Assembly: GCF_018446385.1 (NCBI RefSeq)
Contig: NC_056000.1
Location: 31,140,011-31,204,010, forward strand
Reading direction: 5' to 3'
From: Zingiber officinale
Taxonomy: Eukaryota > Streptophyta > Magnoliopsida > Zingiberales > Zingiberaceae
Length of the DNA stretch: 64,000 nucleotides
The position numbers were made by a program, and so were the translations under genes. The notes beneath the pieces were generated by a model. The model made no database searches. It had not been told where the DNA came from and saw only the letters and a program-made list of their open reading frames with translations. Shown here piece after piece: positions 11,424 to 21,471 of the stretch; the stretch's first letter is position 1; every line of letters begins with the position of its first letter.

Positions 11424-12152
11424 TGTTGAGGTGTAAGCTTGTAAATAAATTAAAGTTCCACATTGAAAACATTCGAGAAAGATCATGGGACTATAAGAGA
11501 AAGATATTTTCATTGGTATGAGACCTTTTGGGTATAGTTCAAAATAAAATCATGAAGATTTAGACCTAAAGTTGATAATATTATATCATTATGGAGATAT
11601 GTGAATTCTTTCGATCCTAACAATTGGTATCAGAGTTCGGACTGTCAATAGATCTAACCACCAATTGTGCATAAGAGATATGGTCTAATCGAGCTATGTA
11701 AGTAGAATATTGACATCGAACAAAAAAAATGAGAGCTCCCATGTCCAAATCAAGAGAACCAGACACCAGATATGAAGTCCTGGTGGACAGCCAGACGAAG
11801 AAGTCCTAGTTGTCGCTAGGCAAGGAAATCCTAATAGGTTGGTTGAACCGAGAGGCAAGAAGACCTAGTGGGTCAAGGATCAGGCGTCAAACGGATATAT
11901 TTTCCGCTTGAGGGGGACCTTGTGGTCCTTTGTTGGGGGGGGGGGGGGGGGGGGAATGTTGGGATTGTAAGGTTACAAATAAAGTCCCACATTGAAAATA
12001 CATGGGAAATATCATAAACTTTTAAGGGAAATATATTTCTATTGATATGAGACATTTTGGGTAAAGTCCAAAAATAAAACCATAAGGGTTTATGCCCAAA
12101 GTGGATAATATCATATCATTATGAAGATATGTGAATTCTTTTGATCCTAATA
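11424..12152 (+). mobile_element. TRIM retrotransposon, copy 1
   Basis: Two similar direct repeats, LTR1 11424-11622 and LTR2 11957-12152, both start TGTTG and end GATCCTAA(C/T)A. LTR1 is followed by a primer-binding site (TTGGTATCAGAG, from 11625) matching initiator-Met tRNA. The 334-bp interior codes for nothing and ends in purine-rich sequence with a run of 20 G (11935-11954). The size of about 0.73 kb fits a terminal-repeat retrotransposon in miniature, mobilised by an autonomous partner. No clear TSD is visible. Confidence 0.75.
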
Positions 12153-12536
12153 TGAAAGTTTACCAGGAAATCCAAAAGGTCAAGATTAGATGCTGAGTAA
12201 AAATCTAAACAGGTCTAGAGAACTAGATGTTTGACAAACATGTAATCTCTCTTAAGAGGAGTGGGCAAGAGCACATTCCCTGATAGGGAAGTAGACGTCA
12301 GTTTGACCTAGGGTTTCATTGAAAATCTAAAAGTCAAGACCAGACGATCCAAATTGGATTGACTCACATCGGTTAAACTTGGAGTAAAAATGTTAAGTAT
12401 CGTTTCCAATCAAAGTTTAACTTCTGAAGAGCAACTTGGATTAATAATGTTAAGCATCGTTTGCAATCCAAGTTTAACTTCAGTAGAGCACATGGGTAGT
12501 TAGGTTAAGTTCTGTGCTTGTACAAATTTTTGTACA
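12153..12536 (+). other. Sirevirus-like leader sequence with a repeated 45-bp motif
   Basis: No ORF. GTTAAGCATCGTTTGCAATC (12449-12468) and a diverged copy about 60 bp before it recur. A matching reverse-complement segment lies at 45050-45100. TTGTACAAATTTTTGTACAG (12519-12538) is a small palindrome just ahead of the decayed ORF. Confidence 0.45.
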
Positions 12537-13730
12537 GGGGAAACAGAACAGAATCCAAGTGTAGCAACCAATAGTACCCCATCCACCGATGCTAGGTTTC
12601 CTACTGAGCGGCATAGGCTAGAGTTCATTAGGCATATATCTTTTCCCTATTAAAGTGTAGATATTTAAGTAGATCTTTTTTTGCTAAATATTATACTACT
12701 ATTATCCAAATGATTGAGCATTACCAGCTAGATAAGATGGTTTACTACAACCATGCAGTTAACCACGACTTGTGTGCTCAGTTTTATAACAATCTAGATA
12801 GAGTAGATGATCTGACTTACTCCACCAGAGTTGGTGGAAAAGATTTTCAGTTTTCTCCCACCCTCTTATGCACTAGTCTAGGACTTAGGCCATTCACATG
12901 TTCATTTTTGTGTTACCCTAGTAGGGACCTGTCATTTGGTGAGCCCTACTTCCATATTACCTTAGATACTATCTATATGTATCTTTTTGGGGAGGAGAGA
13001 CCACCTGTAGTGACTGACTTTGGGTCACTCTCTCTTAGGGTCCAGGACTATATCATGTATCGGGTCCTAACTGCCTGCATTTTGTCGATCACGTCTTGGA
13101 ACATTCCGACGATGCAACCCTCTCATTCCTTCTTTTTGTATGCCCTCAGTCAACATTTAGATATAGATATAGCATTACATATGTTTCATAACATCATACG
13201 TGCATCCGGTCTTGTCACTAGACTCGAGGTCCATATGCCCTATTATCATGTCTTGACATATATGTTTTCGACCTTAGAGATAGACACGACCCAGGGGAGA
13301 GTTACATCCTTATGACGAGTTCGATTAGTGTCAGTTAGCCTTAGTGCATGTAGACATTACCGCTCAGGGAATCCTAGCTTGGAAAGGTCGGCCGCAACTA
13401 GTTGCTCCAGCGAGAGATGAGTTTTATGTCCCAGCCAAGGGAGAGGAGGGGTTAGAGCTTACGGAGGCAGAGATCTTTGGGCATCCTCCTTCTCCGGCAC
13501 AACCCTCGACCTCGACCCAGCCCTCGACTTCACTGTCTGTTGAGGATCGACTAACTCGTCTCGAGGAGTCCTCCATACAGTTACAGCGGTCCATCTTGGA
13601 TGGGTTCAACGCTCTCCGGGGGGAGATGACTATTTTCCAGGATGACATGACTTCCAGACTTTAGCAGATTCTTCAGACTCTGCGTGCTCCTGAGCGACCA
13701 CTACCACAACCTATTGGTGATGATCTGACT
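12537..13730 (+). pseudogene. Decayed ORF resembling a plant-transposon (accessory) protein, Sirevirus-associated
   Basis: A long reading is spread over several frames. About 12543-12650 reads into DARFPTERHRLEFIRHISF. After a frameshift near 12645 the frame continues through LKCRYLSRSFFAKYY and the open stretch 12710-13315 (MIEHYQLDKMVYYNHAVNH...). After another frame change and a TAG at 13326, 13344-13664 encodes a Ser/Thr/Pro-rich linker and a helical, coiled-coil-like end (VEDRLTRLEESSIQLQRSI). The layout resembles the family often labelled putative plant transposon protein, found as an extra ORF in plant retroelements; that is recognition by pattern only. It lies about 1.3 kb upstream of an LTR, where Sireviruses may carry an extra (env-like) ORF. 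The function is unknown, and gag and pol of this element are absent from the window. Confidence 0.5.
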
Positions 13731-15044
13731 TGATCAGACTATATACATTCCTATGTATTGTATATGATTGACATGCTATCTATAGACAGTTTGTTTTGGT
13801 TTGTTTAATGAACATGCTTAGCAGTATAGAATCTACTTTCAAAATTAGTTCTTCTTTAATTGCTATTTCAAAGTTGTTTTTTTTTTTGTTTTAAAATTCT
13901 AGGGAAAATATTTTTCAAAATTTCATTTTTGTTAGTTACTTTCAAAATTTCGACTTAGTTTAGGTATCTACCTCCTAGAAAGCATATACCCCTAGGTTTC
14001 AGCTAGAGCATCTCACAAGCACACTAGGATTACCTTACTTGTGTATGAAAGACACTTAGAATGGTATGAGATGCATAGAGTACTGCTTGGACTTCAGAAT
14101 GCTTATGTCTGTGCATCAATATAAATTTGGGCATTAAATATCAAATTCATATTAATCAAATTAAGTTGTTCATGCTTAGTCAAACTAACTGGAACACTTA
14201 CTTAATTTGACTAACCAAGTAAAAGCTGCTACCTTATAGTAAAACAACCAGTAACTAAGGGTTAGACATTTGTTTGAAAGTAGATATTTGGTTACTCATA
14301 CTTGGACTCTAGGACATTAAATTTTTTATTGACTGACATTAATAAAAAAGGAGTAAAAGAAAGATTTTCAAATTAATCCAAGTTCATATTTTTTTTTCAA
14401 ACAGAAGTTTTTTAAACTTTACTTAAAATTTTTTTTTGGTCATTTTAAAACTTGGTGTTATTTTTCGTGTTTAAACAAATTATTATTAAACTTAGTGTTT
14501 ATTCAAAATTAAAATTATTTTTTCAGCTTATTGTTGAATTAATATCAATTTTTGAAGTAAAATTAGTTTTTAAGCTTAGTGTTTATCAATTTTTTTTTAA
14601 TACTTAACTAAGCTGACGCTTTTATCAGAACTTTTTAAGATGAGTACTTTTAAAGCTAAGTGTTTAATTAACTTCTTTTAAAGCTTGTACTTTAAAGCTA
14701 AGTTATTTTCAATATTTAATTAAAATCTCTTTCAAATTTTTGCTTCTTCTTGCAAAACTACATTTAAGTAATAGCTACCTTTCAGGGGAGCTAATTATCT
14801 TTTATCTTACACTCCTTTCTCTATTATTTTTGAAGTGGGACTTTTGATATATGGCAAAGGGGGAGAGAAAAGTGAAAGTTAAGTAGCAAAGTGATTAAGG
14901 GGGAGATACAATAAACAAATTGCTATGCTATGTTGCATTTATGCTATGATCTAGCTATGTTGTTATGCTATGTTGCATTTATGTTATGATTTTATGTTTT
15001 TACTTAACTTTGAATTTTGTTGCCATAATCAAAAGGGGGGAGAT
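13731..15044 (+). mobile_element. Element C: 3' non-coding internal region with repeated polypurine tracts
   Basis: AT-rich and non-coding. Near its end are three purine tracts: AAGGGGGAGAGAAAAG at about 14858, TTAAGGGGGAGATAC at about 14897 and AAAAGGGGGGAGAT at 15031-15044. The last abuts the LTR start. A short tandem motif ATGCTATGTTGCATTTATG occurs twice at about 14925-14990. Confidence 0.65.
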
Positions 15045-15490
15045 TGTTGGTGCGGGAAGCATCTGACGATCGAACCTAAGTTTTGATAATGGTGAAGGGT
15101 TCAAAGTTAAGGTAATTTGTTGTCTAACATGTTTGAATGAGTTTACAAGAAAGTCCTAAGTGTACTTAGGCAAAAGTCCTAGCTACGGTTAGGCAGGTTG
15201 AAAACCCTAGGGGGTGGTAACCCTAAGTCCTAGGGGATGGTAACTTTAGGTGGAAAGTTTTGGCGGATCGAGGGCTTCGGGCAAAAGTTCTAGAGTCGGG
15301 GACTCTAGGTCGAAAGCCCTGGTATTGCGAACCAGGTGGAAGACTAGACGGGTCATGGAGCGGACGTCCAGTAGAAAGTCCTAGAGCCTCGGACGCTGAA
15401 CAAAAGTCCAGTCGGTCTAGAGAACCGGTCTGGCAACAGGTAAATTCTCCTAAGTGGAGTAGGTGAGGACGCGCTCCCCGGTGAGGGAAT

Positions 15491-16029
15491 TAGGGGTAAT
15501 CGCGGATCGGGTTGGTTCGGTTATTAGGATAAAAAACTATCCGACCCTACTAGATCAGATAATACAATATCAGGACCTACATCCGGTCCTATATCCGGCG
15601 GTTATTATGTTTCAGATATCCGATGGGTTGTCAGTTATTTGGATATCCGACCCTATATCCAATGAAATATAAAATATAAATATAAAACAACAAAAAAATA
15701 AAATATTTTTAAATGATAATAGACATTATTCATTACACGTTGTAGCAGCTAATCACCAGTAGCTGCTAGCTGCTACAACGTATAATAGCTTATCGGTAGT
15801 AATTACTACAACGTGTAGCAATTTATCGACAGTAGTTGCTACAAGTAGGAGTGATCGTGATCGGATTGGTTCGATTATTGGGATAAAAAACTATCCGACC
15901 CTACTAGATCGGATAATGCAATATCAGGACCCTACATCCGACCCTATATCCGACGGATTTTTCTTTTCGGGTTGGTTTGGGTCGATATAAGCGGGTTGGT
16001 CGGTTTAACGGGTTGACTGCTCACCCCTA
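15491..16029. mobile_element. hAT-like MITE inserted in LTR C
   Basis: The termini TAGGGGT...ACCCCTA (inner right TGCTCACCCCTA) form a short terminal inverted repeat typical of hAT-type non-autonomous elements. Inside, two copies of a block of about 100 bp (from 15503 and 15860) run in the same direction and share GGATAAAAAACTATCCGACC. Between them is a hairpin with perfect 14-bp arms (15737-15750 / 15768-15781). An 8-bp target duplication is not convincing (GAGGGAAT versus GAAGGAGC). Confidence 0.6.
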
Positions 16030-16234
16030 GAAGGAGCAGTAAGTGTCGGTTCGACCTAGGATTTTCAGACGAAAAATTCGAAGTCAGAACCGGGGCAGTC
16101 CAGAGACTGTCAAATACTTTATTTATCATGTCTATGTTGTTGTAACTTTGTTTTGCAGGGTATGGTTAGTTTCTGGGACTAACTTATTTTACAGAAAGCG
16201 AATTAGACACATTTGCCTCGGATAAACAGTACCC

Positions 16235-16470
16235 GAGGCGCCCTCCATGGAGCTTGAAGGCGCCTCAGGGTCGCTTGCAGAGATGGCCTCACACCAAGGC
16301 GCGAGGGTGCCTCTATGGAGCTTGGAGGTACCCTGGACACTGGCGCGAGGGCGCCCTCCATGCAGGTTGGAGGTGCCCTCAGGCGGATAAGTAGCAACCA
16401 GTTCAGAGCTCATCCACGCTACGGTTTCGATGGGATTGAAGGCGCCCTCCATGGTGTTGGATTCACCCTC
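16235..16470. promoter_or_regulatory. GGCGCC-type dyad array in LTR C
   Basis: GAGGCGCC (16235-16242) pairs with GGCGCCTC (16259-16266). Further GGGCGCCCTCCATG blocks follow at about 16347 and 16440. The block sits just upstream of the presumed transcription start, equivalent in place to the dyad arrays of LTRs A, D and H. Confidence 0.6.
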
Positions 16471-16714
16471 CACGAGCTACTTAAGCCCAGTTCGACCAGC
16501 AGCAAGGGGACAATGAAAATTGACAATCCTTCTTCTGTGTGCTGCTCAAAGATCGATTCTATAAAGTTGTAACTCGACACCGACGACCTGAAGCTTCAAA
16601 CTCTCTATTTTTCATTGTCGATATAATTTCTATTTTGCTTTATCTTGTAAATCAAAATTGTATATTTCCGAGCTTATAATGATTGCCCAAAGTAAACGCT
16701 CAACGAGTATGGGC

Positions 16715-16749
16715 CTTGGAGTAGGAGTCACCCCAGGCTCCGAACCAAG
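16715..16749 (+). other. Conserved two-tier stem-loop, LTR C copy
   Basis: The outer arms CTTGG (16715-16719) and CCAAG (16745-16749) enclose the inner arms GGAG (16724-16727) and CTCC (16738-16741). The unpaired AGTA and GAA bulges are the same as in LTRs D, F and H. Confidence 0.7.
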
Positions 16750-16854
16750 TAAAACCCTTGGTGTTCGTGTGTTTGCAATTGTTTTATTTATTTCCACTGC
16801 ATATTTTACTTGATAGTTTTCCGAAACAAAAGTGAAAGTCATGAGCGCTATTCA

Positions 16855-16888
16855 CCCCCCCCCCCCCTCCCCCCTCCCCCCTCCCCCT
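16855..16888. repeat. C-rich tract at the LTR C end (G-quadruplex potential on the minus strand)
   Basis: A run of 14 C is followed by C6/C6/C5 blocks separated by single T or CT. It is an expansion of the ordinary ATTCACCCCCCTCTAG LTR tail. The opposite strand has at least four G-runs with short loops. Confidence 0.75.
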
Positions 16889-16917
16889 CTAGCGCTTTCG
16901 ATCCTACACATGATACA

Positions 16918-17756
16918 TGATCCTGTCCGAATGTTGAATCAGCGGACGCTGGGCACGGGGCGCTCTCCGACTGCTGACGTGGATCTTCGACTGGTGGCAC
17001 GAAGCTCCGGCGAATCTGCACAGAAGTCGGGCCGGGAAGGGGTTCCCGGCGGCGACCCTCCGACGCTCAAGTCAGGTAAGCAGATGGTGGAAAAATTAGC
17101 TCCAAAGATGTCTCACGCGTACCTCCGGCGAAGTATGAGGCTCGTTATATAGGATGGTGAAAAGGTTCTTGTGCGTCCACCGAGGCACATACATGTCCGT
17201 AGCCCATACTTCGGTATGTGTCTGTCAGAATGCTTACCTGACGCCATACTGCTACAGTCCAATCACGTCTTCGATGGGACAGCAGAACACCCCGTTGTCA
17301 GACTTGGAGTATGGCCTAGCCATAGGACTTGACGGCTGTCAGAAGATGTTCCTGTTCTCCTTTACACACCGCCGGTCGGGACGTCTGTCCGTCCGGCTGA
17401 ACGGGGAGTTCACGCGCCGGCCGGACGGATCTCATCTCATGCACAGTCCGGGCGGCACTCTCCTCACATCCGGACTGCCGTTTGCAGCGATATGCTGGGG
17501 AGAACTTCGGTAGGGTGCTATGTAAGAACTGTTAGCAGTACATCACCTTCTCTTAGGCCTTCCGCTCGGCTCTTTGCTACTGTTCCATTGAGCGTCGGAA
17601 CCCCAACTTTAGTCGGGGCGCCTATTGCCTCAGCTATTCACCGGTCGGTCTGCATAGGCCGGTCGGTCTGCCTATCCGGTCGGCCACTTGTCCTTTTGAC
17701 TCCAGCGTGGCATGGACCCCTCAGAATGGGGGTCCCCTGTTCTAACCGCCGGATCA
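16918..17756 (-). repeat. 3' LTR of the Tat element
   Basis: On the plus strand it starts TGATCCTGTCCG and ends CCGCCGGATCA. It is a near-identical twin of 24188-25026. Just outside its right edge, the minus-strand purine tract GAGGGGGAGGCAAG (17757-17770) is the PPT. Confidence 0.9.
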
Positions 17757-18141
17757 CTTGCCTCCCCCTCAAGTCTAGTCGAAGGAGGCGAAGTCCGACT
17801 GACTGGACTGCCGATCTGATTGAGTAACGACCACTACATTAGTCCGCTCGGCCAGGTTTAGGAGTGCTCATCCGTTCGGCTGTATCTTGTCCATGCCTTG
17901 TATTCTTCTGGACTCCATGACCAATGCTCTCCCCTACTGCCCATCAAGTGTGCTGCGCACAGTAAGGGGCGCTCATTAAATGCGACCAGTCTTCTGCTGA
18001 CACGTGGCGATCGTGCGTTTGTCAGAGTATGGCGGTGGCGTCACTTCTGATGGGACATCCGCCGTTTGAAATGAACGGCTAGATGATGACCTCGTTATCG
18101 ACGACCTAGATTGGACGGTGTAAATTGATCGCGGCCACCCT

Positions 18142-18147
18142 TATAAA
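18142..18147 (+). promoter_or_regulatory. Putative TATA box for the antisense ORF
   Basis: TATAAA sits about 265 bp upstream of the first possible ATG of the antisense ORF (18409), in the sense direction of that ORF. With the splice signals downstream, this suggests the ORF has its own transcription unit. Confidence 0.4.
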
Positions 18148-18408
18148 GCTCCCGACCCTAGCTCTTCGCCGCATTTCGACCTTATCGTCTCCAGCCATCC
18201 CTCTGTTCCTTTTTTCCGGCGACCTTGCGTTTCAGCTCTCCGACGACTCTACAGCCCCCTTCGATCATCTTCTTTGCCCGTAAGGATTCCTTTTCCTTGC
18301 TGCCTCTCCTTTTTTCTCTCTATTAGCTATTTCTTTCATCATCCCGCATTCTTTCCCTGTTTTTGTTTCTCCCTCCTTCCATCGCGCGTCCATCCCTAGC
18401 CTTATACC

Positions 18409-20593
18409 ATGACCAACACCTCACAGCCGACCGGCGGTGCTCCGGGTCTTTGATATTCGACCATGGAAAGCCGGTTCGACGAGGAGGACGCGTTGCGTCT
18501 CGCTCGGACTTACGACATTCCTTCCGACCACCAAATAGTATTAGCCACACCGGCCGATCGGCCTCATGAACCGCCGTCCGGCACAGTTCTTTTTTTCCGA
18601 GACCAATTTTTGGCCGGGCTGCGTTTTCCACCCCACAAGTTCTTCTTACAAGTCTGCAATTATGTTCGCATTCCGCTCGGCCAAGTAGTCCCTAACTCCA
18701 TTAGGCTGTTGAGCGGAGTGATAGTCCTTTTTAAACTGAACAACATCCCGCTTGACCCCAAGATTTTTCACTACTTTTTTTATCCCAAGCAAGCCGAGTG
18801 GGGTACCTTTATTTTCCAGTCTAGGATAGGTTTCGTCCTTTTTGATAGTATGCCGAGCTCCAACAAACATTGGAAGGAGCACTTTTTCTATGTGTGTTTT
18901 CCCGAGCTGCCAACTTTTCGTACCAAGTGGCAGACGGCGATGCCGGCGCAACTGGAGCTCGGCAAATTTAGAGGTGATGCGGCCTACCTTCATGCGGCCG
19001 AGCGGTTGGTGGGTCAGCGCTATCACATTGACAAGCTGCTCCTCCCAGGAGTAATGTATATATTCGGCCTATCTTCCACCCCAGCCGATCTGCCCTGCAG
19101 CATGAGTAAGCGATTCTCATCCCTCCTTTTTCTTTTGTTCTAATTGATTTAATCTTTGTTTCTGCAGCTGAAGTCATGTGGCGTGCTAAGGCGACCGAGA
19201 AGCTCAAATTGAAAGCCGCTCAGATTGAGGCGGTGACGAACAAGGAGGTCGCCGAGCGGGGCCTTGATCCAGCCGATCCGACCGACGAATTAGGTGAGGG
19301 GACTCAGGATGCCCCTGAAGCCTTAGCAGCTGCTACCTCCCACGACGAGGCAGCGGGCGGCACAGAACCTTCTACCCAAGCCGAGGTGGAAGGTCGTTCG
19401 GCCGATGATGTTCCCCTGCTCACTCGGAAACGCAGACGACTAGAGCAGGCATCTGCATCAACTGCCTTGGATGAGCCACAGCCCGAGTGGAGCGCGGATG
19501 CTCCGATGATATCGGGGACCATTTCTCTAGAGAGTACCCCGACCCAACATGGCTCTCCGAGGGCAAGCTATGAGGTGCCGTCGTCCAGCCCTTCTAGAAC
19601 TCTGCGCCGTATCAGGCGTTTGGGCGAGCTTCCCTCCTCGTCCACCGGTAAGGCCGATGCTTCTCAGAGCGAGCCGAGCGGCTCGAATTTAATTAAAACC
19701 GTTCTGCGCCTCCCCTCAGAGGAATACATGGCTGCTGCTGATCGGCCAGTGGTCCCCGAGCAGCAGATTACCTTGACGGGCCCTCTTGCAAAAGCTTGGG
19801 AGGACGCTCGGCGCCGAATAAAAGGGATGACTCCCGGGCAGCTCGGCGACAACAACCTCCAACAGGCCACCGGGGTATGCTCTTTTTCTTTGTTCGTGTA
19901 TTTGAATTAAGTTTTTAACCTGTTCACTTTTGCTCGTAGAACTGGGTGGAGCAGATTGCCATTAGCAATCGGTTGGACGAGCTGGAGGATGAATTGAAAA
20001 AACTTAAAGCCGTCGGGGACAACCGACAATCAACGACCGCTTTGGAGTAGGCTAAAAAATTACTGGAAGCCGAACGGAAACGGGCTTCCGATCTGGCGAG
20101 CAAGGTCGTTCGGCTTGAAGCGATGGTCAAACAACAAGACAAGGAGATCAAGACGGCGACCACTCGGAAGCGACATGCCATCGATGACATGGACCGAATG
20201 AAGGTGGAGATCAGAGGGCTGGAGCAACACATCAAGGATCTGGATGCTCTTCTGGCCACCGAGAAGGAGAGCCGCTCGGCCGATCTTCATAGATTTGATG
20301 GAAATTTGAAGGATCTCCAAGCTGCCAGCGACGCTGCCCACGCCGAACTCAAAGAGTATCAAGAGGGGGAGTCGGCTCGCTCCGACGAGGTGAGGAAGGC
20401 ATTCGTCCGCTCGGATGCCTTTGGGGAGAAATTTACTGACAAGATCTCCCTCACCTTTGAAGAGGCGATCAAAGCGGCTGTGGATCACTTAAAGGCCAAA
20501 GGCCACCTGCCCGCCGAGCTGACCATCCCTCCCGAGGACCTCGCGACCGTGATGGGCACCATCCCTGATGCTCTTTTTGATTTCGACGCATGA
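18409..20593 (+). pseudogene. Spliced antisense ORF of the Tat element (putative gypsy-type transposon protein)
   Basis: Three exons fit one frame: exon 1 to 19105, intron 19106-19167, exon 2 19168-19874, intron 19875-19939, exon 3 19940-20593. Both introns have GT..AG ends and keep the frame. Exon 1 (from ATG 18463, MESRFDEEDALRLARTY) has the hydrophobic and aromatic pattern of the plant domain called putative gypsy type transposon (Transposase_28). Exon 2 is Ser/Pro/acidic-rich. Exon 3 is a long charged coiled coil (KVVRLEAMVKQQDKEIKTA...). Two stops interrupt it: TGA at 18451, if the older start at 18409 is used, and TAG at 20048-20050. The function of this ORF class is unknown; its place antisense to gag-pol is typical of Tat elements. 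Starting at 18463 leaves only the TAG. Confidence 0.7.
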
Positions 20594-21023
20594 GGAGTGT
20601 TTCTTATGAACTTTTTTGTATCCCCGCCGTTCGGCCAAACTTATTTTTGCTGTAACTTTTTTGGTTAGCCCTGTGCTTAATAGATAATCTTTTCCTTTCC
20701 TTCAACTTTTGTTTTGGCAAGAAATTTTTCTCTCGTCATAACTAAAGTGTTTTTTAAAACTCCTCCGCTCGGCACCACGCTCTGTCAGACAAAAGTCGAT
20801 TGTTTTTAATAACGTCTTTCATCATGCGACTGAGCAGCTGCTCGGCATGAGAACGCCCTTCGTTGGTATGGTAATTATCTTTAGTTCTCATTGACCAATT
20901 TTTGCTTTGTGCCTTACCCCCAAAGGGGTTTTCCGTATATTTTTGATAAGCGAGCCGCTCAGCCGTATGTTGGTCTTAACAACCAGGCTATCGTTGATTG
21001 TATCATGTGAATGGCTATCCGGT
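20594..21023. other. Spacer between the antisense ORF and the tandem array
   Basis: Non-coding, with GCTCGG-rich pieces scattered in T-rich sequence. It occupies the place where integrase would be expected in a full Tat element. Nothing recognisable remains of it. Confidence 0.5.
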
Positions 21024-21471
21024 CGGACGTTTATAGACGCCGGCTCGTCTCTCGATATTTAACGTCGGAGCTCGACGGTCTTCCACTCGGACGTTTATAG
21101 ACGCCGGCTCGTCTCTCGATATTTAACGTCGGAGCTCGACGGTCTTCCGCTCGGACGTTTATAGACGCCGGCTCGTCTCTCGATATTTAACGTCGGAGCT
21201 CGACGGTCTTCCGCTCGGACATTTATAGACGCCGACTCGTCTCTCGATATTTAACGTCGGAGCTCGGCGGTCTTCCGCTCGGACGTTTATAGACGCCGGC
21301 TCGTCTCTCGATATTTAACGTCGGAGCTCGACAGTCTTCCGCTCGGACGTTTATAGACGCCGACTCGTCTCTCGATATTTAACGTTGGAGCTCGACGGTC
21401 TTCCGCTCGGACGTTTATAGACGCCGGCTCGTCTCTCGATATTTAACGTCGGAGTTCGATGGTCTTCCGCT
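21024..21471. repeat. 64-bp minisatellite, seven copies, inside the Tat element
   Basis: The unit begins CGGACGTTTATAGACGCCGG and repeats seven times with a 64-bp period and a few substitutions per copy. It directly abuts the truncated reverse transcriptase, whose frame runs into it just after the YVDD motif. The unit contains the dyad GTCGGAGCTCGAC. Confidence 0.9.

Larger units (their letters stand above)
15045..16910 (+). mobile_element. 3' LTR of element C (Sirevirus-like Copia)
   Basis: It starts TGTTGGTGCGGGAAGC after a purine tract and ends GATCCTACACA at 16910. Its length of 1866 bp includes a 539-bp MITE at 15491-16029. The region upstream of the expected transcription start carries GAGGCGCC / GGCGCCTC dyads. 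The downstream part holds the shared stem-loop (16715-16749). The tail has an expanded C-rich tract. No clear TATA box is seen; CTACTTAAG at about 16478 is the nearest candidate. Confidence 0.75.

Noticed and set aside
15483..16037. 8-bp target-site duplication for the MITE in LTR C
   Set aside because: The flanks GAGGGAAT and GAAGGAGC differ at four positions, so the duplication is not claimed.
17154..17827. Plus-strand frames inside the Tat LTR
   Set aside because: The same frames recur in the other LTR (24544-25043), have no protein signature and cross the LTR edge.
21024..21471. 64-bp array as a centromeric satellite
   Set aside because: Only seven copies inside one retrotransposon; a genomic satellite would need long arrays, which cannot be seen here.
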